Shown here piece after piece: positions 39,391-48,752 of a stretch of 64,000 bases of DNA (its first letter is position 1; the number at the start of each line of letters is the position of its first letter). Where the stretch lies: NCBI RefSeq assembly GCF_012927345.1, contig NZ_JABBGJ010000028.1, positions 1 to 64,000 of the forward strand. Reading direction: 5' to 3'. Source of the DNA: Paraburkholderia polaris. GTDB taxonomy: Bacteria; Pseudomonadota; Gammaproteobacteria; Burkholderiales; Burkholderiaceae. The notes beneath the pieces were generated by a model that was not told the DNA's origin, searched no databases, and saw only the letters and a program-made list of their open reading frames with translations. The translations under genes and the position numbers were made by a program.

Positions 39391-39522
39391 AGAGAAAAAA
39401 GCGGTCGTCGCCGGAAAGCGGGCGCCGAGCACCGCTCGTCAATGCCATTGGAATTTTTCGAGACCGCATTGTCGCATGGCCGCCCGCCCCTGCCGAAGCC
39501 ATTCGCCGACGATTTTCCGCTT

Positions 39523-40209
39523 TTAAGAAGACGTCGGGTCCTGCCGGAACTGCTTGACGCCGTGCAGTTGACGCAAGCGCGCGCAAATCGCCTCATATTC
39601 AGTATTCGACACGCGGTGCAGCGTGATCACCACTTCATCGCACTCCGGCGCGTCGTCGCTTTGCTGCATCACGAACTGCTTGACGCGCGGGCTCGCGGCG
39701 CCGAGTTCGTCGTGCAGCGAATGAAATGTCATGGTGCCGCGCTCGACGATCATCGTCAGCTGGCGCCGTTGCTTCACCGTGATGAAGCGGCGCTCGAGCG
39801 GCTTGATCCCGGCGAGGATGATCAGAATGATGATGGTCGCCGCGATCGACGCCGTATACAGCCCGCCGCCGACCGCCAGCCCGATAGCGGCGACCGACCA
39901 GAGGCTCGCCGCCGTCGTCAGCCCGCGCACGATCTCGCCGCGCAGCAGGATCGAGCCCGCGCCGAGAAAGCCGATGCCCGAGACCACCTGAGCGGCCATC
40001 CGCGAGGGATCGAGCACGACGTGTTCGCCACCCAGCACTTCGGCGAAACCATACGCCGACACGATCATGATGAGCGTCGAACCGACGCAGACCAGCATGT
40101 GCGTGCGCAACCCTGCGGCCCATGAAAGCCGTTCGCGCTCGAAGCCGATCACGCTGCCGAGCGCAGCGGCCAGCACCAGACGGGAAATGAGTTCGAGGTT
40201 CCCCAACAT
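39523..40209 (-). CDS. MgtC/SapB-family membrane protein
   Basis: The 228-residue protein has four to five N-terminal transmembrane helices with the MgtC signature GFERERLSWAAGLRTHMLVC (about 22-41), VVSGIGFLGAGSI and RGLTTAASLWSVAAIGLAVG. The C-terminal cytoplasmic domain (about 145-228) is ACT-like (ITLHRVSNTEYEAICARLRQ). MgtC proteins help survival in low magnesium and in macrophages by modulating the F1Fo ATP synthase. Whether this copy does so is unknown. A perfect AAGGAGG site precedes the ATG. Confidence 0.93.
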   Translation of the reverse strand: MLGNLELISRLVLAAALGSVIGFERERLSWAAGLRTHMLVCVGSTLIMIVSAYGFAEVLGGEHVVLDPSRMAAQVVSGIGFLGAGSILLRGEIVRGLTTAASLWSVAAIGLAVGGGLYTASIAATIIILIILAGIKPLERRFITVKQRRQLTMIVERGTMTFHSLHDELGAASPRVKQFVMQQSDDAPECDEVVITLHRVSNTEYEAICARLRQLHGVKQFRQDPTSS

Positions 40210-40474
40210 TGTTTTCCTCCTTATCTGAAATTATTTGAAGCGTATTCCGCACCTGTGGCGGAGTGCCAGCGGCCGCCGTTTGCTTTATGCTTGGCCGCAC
40301 GCCGCCGCGCGGGTTGCTGGGACGGTCGAAATGCTGCTGTCGAACCGTCCTATTGGAGGCCGATCAGCATCCACGATCCACGATCGCCAGCACCGCACAA
40401 TCGCCGCCGGCCGCGCTGCGGCGAGAGCCAAAATCCGCAGGCGCTTCGAATGACCGCGTTTGACCAACCGAACT

Positions 40475-41584
40475 ATGCAGAGCATGACCCCTTCCGCCGC
40501 TTCGACGATCACTCTCGCCACCACCCTGCGTGATCACTTCACGCGTGTGGTGTTGCCGCTGTGGCGCGGGCCCGGTTTCAACACCGCGCTGAAACTGCCG
40601 TACGAAGCGGTCAGCGCCGAGGGTCCCGAGCCGTTGCCGGCAGAACGCTACCGGGCGATGGCGTGCGCGCGACAATTGTTCGTGTTCTCGCAAGCCGGCG
40701 ATGCGGCCCATGCCCAGGTGCTGTTCGATTCGCTGATGCACACCTTTCAGGACACGCGCCACGGCGGATGGTTCTATAGCGTGGATGCGCAGGGCGCTCC
40801 GCTCGACACCACCAAAGACCTGTACACGCATGCATTCGTGGTGTTCGCCTGTGCGGAATACGGCGGCCGTTCCGGCAACCGCGACGCGCTGGAAGTCGTG
40901 CATCGCACGTCGGCATTGATTCAGTCGCACTTCGCGGCGGAAGATGATCTGTTCAACGCCGCGCTCACCGCGGACTTCGCCCGCGTGACCGGCACGCCGA
41001 TCCAGAATCCCCTGATGCACCTGACCGAAGCCTGGCTGGCCGCCCGCAACGCGACGCGCGACAACGCCTTCGACGCCGCGTTGCGCCGTCTTGCCGGCGC
41101 CGTCGCACATCACTTCGTGCATGCACCGACCGGCTGCATCGCCGAATTGCCGATTTGCGCGGACGACAACCGTCTGGAACCGGGGCACCAGTTCGAATGG
41201 TTCTGGCTGGTCAAGCAGGCGGGCGCGTTGTTCGAAGCCTCTGGTCTCGACGAATCGCTGATGCGCGCGTTCAGCTTCGCGCAGCAATATGGCGTGGACC
41301 CGCAAACGGGCGGCGTGTGCGCCTCGCTCGACGCAACCGGTCGAATCAAGGACGCCACCCAGCGGATCTGGGCCCAGACGGAGTATCTGCGCGCACTGGC
41401 GAGGCATGACGACGCCGCTGCGCTCGCCGCGCTGCCGCGGCAAATCGAGCTTTTCCGGCAACGCTTCCTGCGTCCACAAGGCTGGTTTGAATGCAAAACG
41501 GCCGCCGGTGACGTGGCGCGCGCCGACATGCCGTCGACCACTCCCTATCACCTCGCGACCGCCTATGACGCGTTGCCGGGCTAA
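40475..41584 (+). CDS. AGE-family epimerase/isomerase (N-acylglucosamine 2-epimerase-like)
   Basis: The product is 369 residues from the ATG at 40475. TTG 40460 and ATG 40484 are alternatives. The sequence follows the (alpha/alpha)6-barrel family of GlcNAc 2-epimerase, mannose isomerase and cellobiose epimerase: ARQLFVFSQAGDAAHAQ, HGGWFYSVDAQGAPLDTTKD, LYTHAFVVFACAEYG, NPLMHLTEAWLAA with the catalytic-region His, and GHQFEWFWLVKQAG. Relatives isomerise mannose to fructose or epimerise sugars at C2. Which of these applies cannot be decided here. It is a solitary gene. Confidence 0.9.
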   Translation: MQSMTPSAASTITLATTLRDHFTRVVLPLWRGPGFNTALKLPYEAVSAEGPEPLPAERYRAMACARQLFVFSQAGDAAHAQVLFDSLMHTFQDTRHGGWFYSVDAQGAPLDTTKDLYTHAFVVFACAEYGGRSGNRDALEVVHRTSALIQSHFAAEDDLFNAALTADFARVTGTPIQNPLMHLTEAWLAARNATRDNAFDAALRRLAGAVAHHFVHAPTGCIAELPICADDNRLEPGHQFEWFWLVKQAGALFEASGLDESLMRAFSFAQQYGVDPQTGGVCASLDATGRIKDATQRIWAQTEYLRALARHDDAAALAALPRQIELFRQRFLRPQGWFECKTAAGDVARADMPSTTPYHLATAYDALPG

Positions 41585-41637
41585 GCGCCGGCCGTCGTCT
41601 CCGGGACGTCGGCGTTAATAGCCGACTGACCGGTCAA

Positions 41638-41913
41638 TCAATATTCTTCGCGTTGCCAAGGTCCCCAATCGGCGTCGGCAGTTTTAAATCGCGTGTAGGT
41701 CGCGCTTTGTCCGGTGGGGGTATCCGACGTGTCGCCGTGCGGCTTTTTATCGGTGGTGTGAAGGGCGAAAGCCTGGTGGTCTTCGGTATCGACCGTGATA
41801 CGGCCGACCGGGTCCGGGGCGCTTTCTTGAGGTGCTTTCGACTCCAATATCGCGAGATAGGGGGTCAAACGACTCCAAAACGAGGTGAGTTCTTCCTGCA
41901 GATAATGTGTCAA
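41638..41913 (-). CDS. small hypothetical protein
   Basis: The 91-residue frame begins with TTG at 41913 behind CAGGA. The product opens MTHYLQEELTSFWSRLTPYL and is hydrophilic afterwards, ending DADWGPWQREEY. No domain was recognised, and there is no signal peptide or transmembrane segment. The unusual start codon lowers certainty. Confidence 0.5.
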   Translation of the reverse strand: MTHYLQEELTSFWSRLTPYLAILESKAPQESAPDPVGRITVDTEDHQAFALHTTDKKPHGDTSDTPTGQSATYTRFKTADADWGPWQREEY

Positions 41914-42130
41914 TGTTTTTCCTGGAAGAGTAATACAAGCAGTTTACCCTACCGGCTGGAGACCCCTGAAAAATGCTTTCCGGCCGCAAAAGGGTCCAAT
42001 CACGGGAATACCCGAATACTTGTTGATTGGCGTCCATCATAAAGACGTGATACAACTCGTACTTCGCGCTCGATCTCGTGTTGAGAAATAGCGGTCGCGA
42101 ATGCAACACACAACATTTACTGGATTAAAA

Positions 42131-42334
42131 ATGGCAACAGGTACTGTGAAGTGGTTTAACGATGCAAAGGGCTTTGGCTTCATCACCCCGGACGACGGCG
42201 GCGAAGACCTGTTTGCACACTTTTCGGAAGTTCAAGGCAGCGGCTTCAAGTCCCTGCAGGAAAACCAAAAAGTGACGTTCGAAGTCAAGCAAGGCCCGAA
42301 GGGCAAGCAAGCTGCGAACATCCAGCCGGCCTAA
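42131..42334 (+). CDS. cold-shock protein (CspA family)
   Basis: The 67-residue product (from ATG at 42131) has the single OB-fold with both RNA-binding motifs, KGFGFI (RNP1) and DLFAHF (RNP2), opening MATGTVKWFNDAKG. It binds single-stranded RNA and DNA and acts as an RNA chaperone. About 215 bases upstream are non-coding, compatible with the long structured leader typical of csp messages, though I could not identify a cold box. A TTCG-loop terminator follows. Confidence 0.96.
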   Translation: MATGTVKWFNDAKGFGFITPDDGGEDLFAHFSEVQGSGFKSLQENQKVTFEVKQGPKGKQAANIQPA

Positions 42335-42381
42335 GTACCAACAGGTACTTTGAGGCACGCTTAGGCGCTTGCGTCTGATGC

Positions 42382-42410
42382 AAAATGGCCCGCTTCGGCG
42401 GGCCATTTTC
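42382..42410 (+). terminator. intrinsic terminator after the cold-shock gene
   Basis: AAAATGGCCCGC pairs perfectly with GCGGGCCATTTT around a TTCG tetraloop and is followed by CTTTT. The A-rich 5' arm makes it also usable for the convergent chemoreceptor gene. Confidence 0.92.
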
Positions 42411-42457
42411 TTTTGCAGATGCACTCTTTTGGGGTGCCTGTGCGGTGTCTGTGCGGT

Positions 42458-44080
42458 TTAAATTGCCCGCATCGCCGACTGCCCAAACCCCGCCATTTGC
42501 CCTCGCGTGTCGTCCATTTGTTGCATCCGCAACACAGTTTCCGAAATTTCGAACACGGAAACGGCCTCCTTCAATTGCTGCGTCTGTTGATGCAGTGAGG
42601 CTGCCGCTGCGGCAGCTTCTTCGACCAGCGCCGCGTTCTGCTGCGTCATCTCGTCCATCTGCACCACCGCCTGGTTGACCTGCTCGATGCCCGTGCTCTG
42701 CTCGAGCGACGATGCGCTGATTTCCGCCATCATCTGCGTGACCCGCGAAATCGATGCGGAAACGTTGCTCATGGCTTCGCCGGCATGCTCGACCAGCGCC
42801 GAACCGCCCTGAATCTCGGCAACCGACTCACTGATCAGCGTCTTGATTTCCTTCGCCGACTGGGCGCTGCGCTGGGCGAGACCGCGCACCTCGCCCGCCA
42901 CCACGGCGAAGCCACGGCCCTGCTCGCCCGCGCGGGCCGCTTCGACGGCCGCGTTCAGCGCGAGGATATTGGTCTGGAACGCGATGCCGTCGATCACCGA
43001 AATGATCTCGGCGATCTTGTCCGAGCTTTGCGCGATGCCGCGCATCTTGTCGACCACCTCGTTGACCACTTCGCTGCCACGCGAGGTCGCCTCGAGCGCG
43101 GTTTCGGCGAGCGCATTGGCCTCGCGGGCGTGATCGGCGTTCTGGCGCACCGTGGCGGTCAATTCCTCCATGCTCGACGCGGTTTCTTCGAGCGATGCCG
43201 CCTGGTTTTCCGTGCGCGCCGACAAATCGGCGTTGCCGGTGGCAATTTCGTCCGCGCCGAGGTGGATCGAGTCAGCGGATTCGCGCACGGTTTGCACGGT
43301 GCGCGCCACGCTGGCCTGCATTTTCGCGAGGCCCGAGAACAGGCGGCCGATTTCATTGGTGCCGCGCGAGGCAATCGGCTGGTCGAGACGCCCTTGCGCG
43401 ATGCGGTCGAAGTGACGGCCGGCTTCCTCGAGCGGGGCCACCACGCCCTTGCGGAGCGCCGCGTACACACCGAACGTGCCCACCACCAGCACCAGCAGGA
43501 TCGCGACGCTGACGCCCCGGAACAGTGTCATGCGGGCATCGATCGAATCGAGCGACGCACGGCTCGCGGCGTCGCCGAATTGCACGAAGTTGTGCGACTC
43601 GGCGAGGTAGGCGTCCTGGAAGCCTTGGGTCGGCTGGTCGAGGAAAGCCTGGATATTGTTCGCGTCGAGAAACTGCACCAGTTTCGAGAGTGCGTCATGC
43701 AGCTTTTTATAGCGCTCGGCGAGCGCGGCAGCGCGGGTGCTGTTTTCGTCGCTGGTCTTCTGCGCGCTCATGAAGGTGCCAAACGACTGATCGGCGGCCG
43801 TCAACTGTTCGCGGGCGTGCTGCACGATATCGGTTGGTTCAGTGCCGCCGCGCACCATGCGCGTACCCGCGCGCGACAGGTTGATGCGGGCATCCATCAG
43901 GCGCTGGGTCGTTTCATTGACCGCGTCCACCTGCTTTAACGCGATATTCGATAGATCGCCCACGTCGTCATGGGTGCGCGTGAGCGACCAGAACCCCAAA
44001 CCCACCGTGACAAGCTGGAAAACGCAGAACGCGGCCAGGACACACAACAGGCCGGATGCGACCTTGATCTTGCTGAACAT
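42458..44080 (-). CDS. methyl-accepting chemotaxis protein, Tar-like
   Basis: The ATG at 44080 gives 540 residues. Transmembrane helices (about 10-30 and 190-212) flank a four-helix periplasmic domain of the TarH type (LSRAGTRMVRGGTEPTDIV). HAMP (about 213-265) and the signalling hairpin with tip IDGIAFQTNILALNAAVEAA follow. The methylation helices contain ENQAASLEETASSMEELTAT. There is no CheR tether at the C-terminus, which ends GFGQSAMRAI. Ligand unknown. It differs in sensor type from the Cache receptor at 28860. Confidence 0.94.
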   Translation of the reverse strand: MFSKIKVASGLLCVLAAFCVFQLVTVGLGFWSLTRTHDDVGDLSNIALKQVDAVNETTQRLMDARINLSRAGTRMVRGGTEPTDIVQHAREQLTAADQSFGTFMSAQKTSDENSTRAAALAERYKKLHDALSKLVQFLDANNIQAFLDQPTQGFQDAYLAESHNFVQFGDAASRASLDSIDARMTLFRGVSVAILLVLVVGTFGVYAALRKGVVAPLEEAGRHFDRIAQGRLDQPIASRGTNEIGRLFSGLAKMQASVARTVQTVRESADSIHLGADEIATGNADLSARTENQAASLEETASSMEELTATVRQNADHAREANALAETALEATSRGSEVVNEVVDKMRGIAQSSDKIAEIISVIDGIAFQTNILALNAAVEAARAGEQGRGFAVVAGEVRGLAQRSAQSAKEIKTLISESVAEIQGGSALVEHAGEAMSNVSASISRVTQMMAEISASSLEQSTGIEQVNQAVVQMDEMTQQNAALVEEAAAAAASLHQQTQQLKEAVSVFEISETVLRMQQMDDTRGQMAGFGQSAMRAI

Positions 44081-44350
44081 CGTGAACACCTAAAGCAAAG
44101 AATGACGGGAGCTACGTCAGGGTTAACGGCATAACCGAACTTTGCTTGAGATCAATTTCGCTAAAGATCGCCTTACGGCCCCTTTTCATCGGCCAACTCC
44201 GCTATTCGCGTTATTTTTCGCAACAATGCCACACAGATATTTTGGATTCACCTTGACGCGGTGCGTCAGCGCTTCCTAGAGTGGGTAGGGACTGCACAAC
44301 GCACGCCGGTGCAGATGCCACTGCGGGCCACGCCCGAAGGAATCATCACG

Positions 44351-44785
44351 ATGACCGACATCCTCGACCGGGCGCGCGGCGCACTGCATGCCCAGCCGTT
44401 CAGCATGCTGCTAGGCGCCGAGCTGATGCACACGGGCACCAACGAGCTGACGCTATGCCTGCCGATCCGCGACGAGTTGCGGCAACAGCATGGCTTCGTG
44501 CATGGCGGCGTCATCAGTTATCTCGCCGACAATGCGCTGACGTTCGCCGGTGCGCTGTCGCTCGGGCCGAAGGTCGTGACCGGCGAGTACAAGATCAACT
44601 ATCTGCGGCCAGTGGTGAACGGCACGCTGATCGCACGGGCGAAAGTCGTCTACGCGGGCCGGTATCAGGCGACCTGTCAGTGCAATGTGTATGTGATGGA
44701 CGGTGACCGCGAGAAGCTCGTCGCTGTTGCACAAGGCACGATCAATCGAATCAGCGAGAACGGCGAGCACGAACCGGTGAGTTGA
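44351..44785 (+). CDS. PaaI-like hotdog thioesterase
   Basis: The ATG at 44351 (MTDILDRARGAL) follows GAAGGA and gives 144 residues. The hotdog motif HGFVHGGVISYLADNALTFA (about 46-65) carries the conserved HGG and acidic residue. VVTGEYKINYLRPVVNG and a final GTINRI strand complete the fold. It probably hydrolyses an acyl- or aryl-CoA. The operon context gives no substrate. Confidence 0.9.
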   Translation: MTDILDRARGALHAQPFSMLLGAELMHTGTNELTLCLPIRDELRQQHGFVHGGVISYLADNALTFAGALSLGPKVVTGEYKINYLRPVVNGTLIARAKVVYAGRYQATCQCNVYVMDGDREKLVAVAQGTINRISENGEHEPVS

Positions 44786-44947
44786 ACGCGCACCATCACC
44801 AGGCACGAGGCAATCGTGTCGCGGTAAAGCGGAAGCGGATCCTCGCCGACGCGGGCCTCGTGCGCGCAACGGATCGGCGAATTCAGCTACTACAAGCGGG
44901 GCGACGCCGAATTGCAGAAGCTCGGCCGCGACCTCGCCAACCTCTGA
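44786..44947 (+). pseudogene. probable gene fragment after the thioesterase gene
   Basis: In one frame the text ITRHEAIVSR is followed by a stop (44825-44827), then the same frame continues to RIGEFSYYKRGDAELQKLG and RDLANL with a stop at 44947. The coherent, protein-like tail suggests a decayed C-terminus of an unidentified gene. The evidence is compositional only. Confidence 0.3.
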
Positions 44948-44975
44948 ACCTCGGACCCAAGACAGCGCGCCCATG

Positions 44976-45015
44976 AAAAAGCCGTTTCTGCATCACACGC
45001 AGAAACGGCTTTTTT
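44976..45015. terminator. bidirectional intrinsic terminator ending the fucose operon
   Basis: AAAAAGCCGTTTCTGC and GCAGAAACGGCTTTTT pair perfectly around a 7-base loop. A run of A on one side and T on the other gives a U-tract in both directions. It lies about 35 bases past the last gene of the minus-strand operon. Confidence 0.92.
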
Positions 45016-45051
45016 CACTTCAACAACACGTGTCAGCTAAGCGAGCGCAAC

Positions 45052-45900
45052 TCACTCTGCCGCGTAAGTCTTCTGCGTCTGCTCGCCGAGACCTTCGATA
45101 CCGAGACGGATCGTCTGGCCCGGCTTCAGGAACACCGGATTCGGCTTCACGCCCATGCCGACGCCCGGCGGCGTACCGGTCGAAATCACGTCACCTGGTT
45201 GCAGGCTCATGCACTGCGACACATACGACACCAGCTTCGCGACGCCGAACACCATCGTCTTCGTGCTGCCGTTCTGATAGCGATGGCCGTCCACTTCGAG
45301 CCACAAGCTCAGGTTCTGCGGATCGGCCACTTCGTCGCGCGTCACGACCCACGGGCCGATCGGACCGAACGTATCGAAGCCCTTGCCCTTGTCCCACGTG
45401 CCGCCGCGTTCGATCTGCCATTCGCGTTCCGACACGTCGTTGATCACGCAGTAACCGGCGACGTAATCGAGCGCGTTGGCTTCGTCGATATATTTCGCCG
45501 GCTTGCCGATCACCACGCCGAGTTCGACCTCCCAATCCGTCTTCTTCGAGCCGCGCGGAATTTCGACGTCGTCGTTCGGGCCGCAGATCGCGCTCGTCCA
45601 CTTGTTGAAAATCACCGGTTCCGACGGTACCGGCAGATTCGATTCAGCCGCGTGGTCCGCGTAGTTCAGCCCGATGCAGATGAACTTGCCGATCTTGCCG
45701 ACGCACGGCCCAATGCGCGGATTGCCTTCCACGACCGGCAGCGAGGCCGGATCGATCGCGCGCAGTTTGGCGAGGCTTTCGTCGCTCAGCGCTGCGCCGT
45801 CGATATCGCCAACCACTTTCGACAGATCGCGAATCTTGCCTTGCGCGTCGAGCAAGCCCGGTTTTTCCTGGCCTTTCGGGCCGTAACGAAGCAGTTTCAT
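45052..45900 (-). CDS. FAH-family 2,4-diketo-3-deoxy-L-fuconate hydrolase (predicted)
   Basis: The 282-residue protein belongs to the fumarylacetoacetate hydrolase fold. FICIGLNYADHAAESN and the metal-binding acidic cluster of KKTDWEVELGVVIGKP (about 122-137) are visible, with NDVSEREWQ and VISTGTPPGVGMG after them. In nonphosphorylative L-fucose or L-rhamnose pathways such an enzyme cleaves the 2,4-diketo acid to pyruvate and L-lactate. That role is inferred from the operon. It is the last gene, after the SDR gene, with ribosome site GGGAA. Confidence 0.85.
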   Translation of the reverse strand: MKLLRYGPKGQEKPGLLDAQGKIRDLSKVVGDIDGAALSDESLAKLRAIDPASLPVVEGNPRIGPCVGKIGKFICIGLNYADHAAESNLPVPSEPVIFNKWTSAICGPNDDVEIPRGSKKTDWEVELGVVIGKPAKYIDEANALDYVAGYCVINDVSEREWQIERGGTWDKGKGFDTFGPIGPWVVTRDEVADPQNLSLWLEVDGHRYQNGSTKTMVFGVAKLVSYVSQCMSLQPGDVISTGTPPGVGMGVKPNPVFLKPGQTIRLGIEGLGEQTQKTYAAE

Positions 45901-45959
45901 CTTGCACTTCCCTTTACGTTCAGTGGTATTCGGTTCGTGTTTCAGCGTTTATCTGTGTG

Positions 45960-46703
45960 TCAGTTCGACCAGCCGCCGTCGATCACATGTGCGTGACCGG
46001 TGGTAAACGACGATTCGTCAGACGCGAGATACAGCGCCAACGCAGCGATCTCTTCCGGCTTGCCGATGCGGCCCATCGGCTGGCGCGCGACAAAGGCAGC
46101 CTGCACGGCCTCGAGCGTCGCACCTTGCGACTTGGCCTGCTCGACGATCCGCTGTTCGAGCGAGGGCGATGCCACCGTGCCCGGGCAAATCGCGTTACAG
46201 CGTACACCACGCGTAATGAAGTCTGCAGCAACGGACTTGGTCAGCCCGATCACCGCAGCTTTCGACGCGCTGTACGCAAAGCGGTTCGGCACGCCCTTCA
46301 CGCTCGACGCCGCCGACGACATATTGATGATCGACCCGCCGCCCTTCTCCAGCATGGCGGGCAAAAACGCGCGGATCATGCGGTACATCGCTTTCGCGTT
46401 CAGATCGAAGGCGAAGTCCCAATCTTCTTCGCTGCATTCGAGGATGTCACCGGCGTGCACAAAGCCCGCGCAGTTGAACAGCACGTCGATCGCGCCGAGT
46501 TCGGCGGCCAGCGCCTTGATCGCCGCGCCGTCGCGCACGTCGAGTTTGCGCGCTTCGACCGGTTTGCCGGCAAGTCCGTCGATGCGGATATCGGTGGCGA
46601 TCACGCGGGCGCCTTCGCGCGCGAACAATTCCGCGGTGGCGAGACCGATGCCTTGTCCTGCCGCGGTGATCAGGGCCGTCTTGCCGGCCAGTCTTTGTGT
46701 CAT
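45960..46703 (-). CDS. SDR dehydrogenase, predicted 2-keto-3-deoxy-L-fuconate dehydrogenase
   Basis: The 247-residue short-chain dehydrogenase has the nucleotide motif ITAAGQGIGLATAE (about 12-25), NCAG (about 81), and the catalytic Ser / Tyr / Lys in IINMSSAAS and FAYSASKAAV. The sequence from CPGTVASPSLEQRI to GRIGKPEEIAALALYLASD resembles ketodeoxyfuconate dehydrogenases. It would oxidise 2-keto-3-deoxy-L-fuconate at C4 with NAD+. The gaps to its neighbours are 42 and 59 bp. The start is supported by GGAG. Confidence 0.87.
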   Translation of the reverse strand: MTQRLAGKTALITAAGQGIGLATAELFAREGARVIATDIRIDGLAGKPVEARKLDVRDGAAIKALAAELGAIDVLFNCAGFVHAGDILECSEEDWDFAFDLNAKAMYRMIRAFLPAMLEKGGGSIINMSSAASSVKGVPNRFAYSASKAAVIGLTKSVAADFITRGVRCNAICPGTVASPSLEQRIVEQAKSQGATLEAVQAAFVARQPMGRIGKPEEIAALALYLASDESSFTTGHAHVIDGGWSN

Positions 46704-46745
46704 CTACGACTCCAGTTGATTGGGCTTTCGCTTGTATTCGTTACA

Positions 46746-47576
46746 TCAAAGTCGATAAAACGCAGCGGCGTTGCCGCCGAAAACCGCCTCACGCTCGGCG
46801 TCGCTCAAGGACGCGAGCAAGGTGTTCGCCACCGAGTGCCAGAGCAGATAGTCGCCGTTCAGATCGAGCACGGGCCAGTCGCTGCCCCACATCAACCGTG
46901 CCGGACCGAACGACTTCAGCAGATGCTCGACGTACGGATGAAGCGTTGTTTCAGTCCAGCCAGGCGACGCCTCCGTGACGAGTCCCGACAGCTTGCAGTG
47001 CACTTGCGGTAAGTTTGCGAGCCGCGTGATCGCATCGGCCCAGGTTGACCAACCCGCGCGACCGTAACGGATCGGCGGCTTCGCGCCGTGATCGACAACA
47101 ATGCGCAGCGCGGGAAACCGCGCGGCGAACGTTTCGATATGCTCGACGTGCCGCGCGTAAATCAAGGCGTCGAACGCGAGGTCGTGCGCGATCAGCGCTT
47201 CGATCGCGGGCGCGAGATCAGGGTTGGCAATCCACGTATCGTCCGGTAGATCCTGCAGCATCGGCCGCACGCCTTTGAATTTCGGCTCACGCGCGAGCGC
47301 TTCGATCACAACCGGCGCGGTGGGCAACAGCAACGGCACCCAGCCGACGACACCGGCGATCGACGGCTCATGCCGCGCGACGTCCAGCAAATAACGTGTT
47401 TCGTCGATCGTCGCCGCCGCCTGCACCACCACCGTCCGCTCGATGCCCGCTCGTTCACGCAGCGGCTTGAGATCGGCGGGACCGAACGGCCGGTACAGGA
47501 TTTTCAGTTCCGGCGTGAGCCACTCGTAGTCGCCGCGAGCGGGGTCCCAATAGTGCTGGTGGGCGTCGATAGGCAT
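46746..47576 (-). CDS. amidohydrolase, predicted L-fucono-1,5-lactonase (cog3618)
   Basis: The ATG at 47576 (MPIDAHQHYWDPARGDYEWL) gives 276 residues. The metal-site HxH is in DAHQHYW, a His is in VVDHGAKPP (about 174), and the catalytic Asp is in MWGSDWPVLDL (about 243). CKLSGLVTEASPGWTE is also typical of the group. Cog3618 lactonases hydrolyse sugar lactones, including L-fuconolactone in Burkholderia. The ribosome site GAGGA lies inside the end of the upstream aldo/keto reductase gene (7-bp gap). Confidence 0.88.
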   Translation of the reverse strand: MPIDAHQHYWDPARGDYEWLTPELKILYRPFGPADLKPLRERAGIERTVVVQAAATIDETRYLLDVARHEPSIAGVVGWVPLLLPTAPVVIEALAREPKFKGVRPMLQDLPDDTWIANPDLAPAIEALIAHDLAFDALIYARHVEHIETFAARFPALRIVVDHGAKPPIRYGRAGWSTWADAITRLANLPQVHCKLSGLVTEASPGWTETTLHPYVEHLLKSFGPARLMWGSDWPVLDLNGDYLLWHSVANTLLASLSDAEREAVFGGNAAAFYRL

Positions 47577-47583
47577 CGTCAAA

Positions 47584-48624
47584 TCAATCCTCTGGCACGG
47601 GCGCGCGGCTGTCGAGCAAGCCCTTGTCACGCAACGCGAACCACAAGTCCGCGGGGATCGGCTGCTCGAACGACGCCGCGTTCTCACGTAATTCGTCGGC
47701 ACTGCGCGCGCCGGTCAACACGGTCGCGACCGCCGGATGCGCATACGGAAACTGCAAAGCCGCGGCAGCAAGCGGCACGCCATGCACCCGGCACACCGCT
47801 TCAAGCCGCGCGACGCGCTCGATGACTTCACGCGGCGCATCGCCATAGTTGAATTTCAGATCGCCTTCGACGCCGCGCGCCAGAATGCCCGAATTGAACG
47901 CGCCACCTAACAGGATGCTGACGCCGCGTTGTTCACATGCTGGGAGCAGGTCGTCGAGTGTGGTCTGTTCGAGCAGCGTATAACGGCCCGCGAGCAACGC
48001 GCAATCGATATCGAATTCAGCCATCGCGTCGAGTATGACCGCGCCTTCATTGACGCCGAGCCCAACTGCCTTAACCGCGCCCGAGGACCGCAGATCATCG
48101 AGCGCACGAAAGCCGCCGCCCTCGGTAAGTTGTTTCCAGTAGTAGGGGTTCTTGTCGCCATGCGTGACAACGCCAATATCGTGCACCAGCAGAATGTCGA
48201 TATCGACGATGCCGAGGCGCTGCTGGCTGTCTTCGAACGAACGCAGAATACCGTCGTGTGTGTAGTCGTAGATCGCCTGGAACGGCAGCGGGTCTTGCCA
48301 GCCTTCGCTGCCATCGTAGGGCGTGGTGCGCGGTACGAAACGGCGCCCGACTTTGGTGGACAGTACGTATTCACTGCGCGGATAGCCGCGCAACGCATCG
48401 CCCAGACGGTGCTCGGCTTTCGTGTGACCGTAATGCGGCGCGGTATCGAAGTAGCGCACGCCGGCGCCCCATGCGGCTGCGATGGTCGCGTGCGCTTCTT
48501 CTTCGGACAGATCGCGATAGAGGCCGCCCAAGGGCGCGGTACCGAGCCCCAATCCGGTTACCTGCAATGCACGGCGGCCGATGCCGCGCCGCTGTTCGAT
48601 CTTCGAGCCGACCTTTGCCGTCAT
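47584..48624 (-). CDS. aldo/keto reductase, predicted L-fucose (D-threo-aldose) 1-dehydrogenase
   Basis: The 346-residue protein has the AKR catalytic tetrad: Asp and Tyr in GVRYFDTAPHYGHTKAE, Lys in LSTKVGR and His in DILLVHDIG. The N-terminal TGLGLGTAPLGGLY strand matches the D-threo-aldose dehydrogenase group. It would oxidise L-fucose at C1 to the lactone with NAD(P)+, supplying the lactonase encoded immediately downstream. An AGGAG site precedes the ATG. A 128-bp gap separates it from the dehydratase gene. Confidence 0.88.
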   Translation of the reverse strand: MTAKVGSKIEQRRGIGRRALQVTGLGLGTAPLGGLYRDLSEEEAHATIAAAWGAGVRYFDTAPHYGHTKAEHRLGDALRGYPRSEYVLSTKVGRRFVPRTTPYDGSEGWQDPLPFQAIYDYTHDGILRSFEDSQQRLGIVDIDILLVHDIGVVTHGDKNPYYWKQLTEGGGFRALDDLRSSGAVKAVGLGVNEGAVILDAMAEFDIDCALLAGRYTLLEQTTLDDLLPACEQRGVSILLGGAFNSGILARGVEGDLKFNYGDAPREVIERVARLEAVCRVHGVPLAAAALQFPYAHPAVATVLTGARSADELRENAASFEQPIPADLWFALRDKGLLDSRAPVPED

Positions 48625-48752
48625 GGACCACGTCTCCTATTTGATAGTGTTTTAGCACGTGCCGACGATGTTTGCGCGACGCGCCTGGCGCGCTGATGGC
48701 CGTCGAATCGATTACGGCTCGCGCCTGGGGGCCTACTGATCGCTTAGACCCC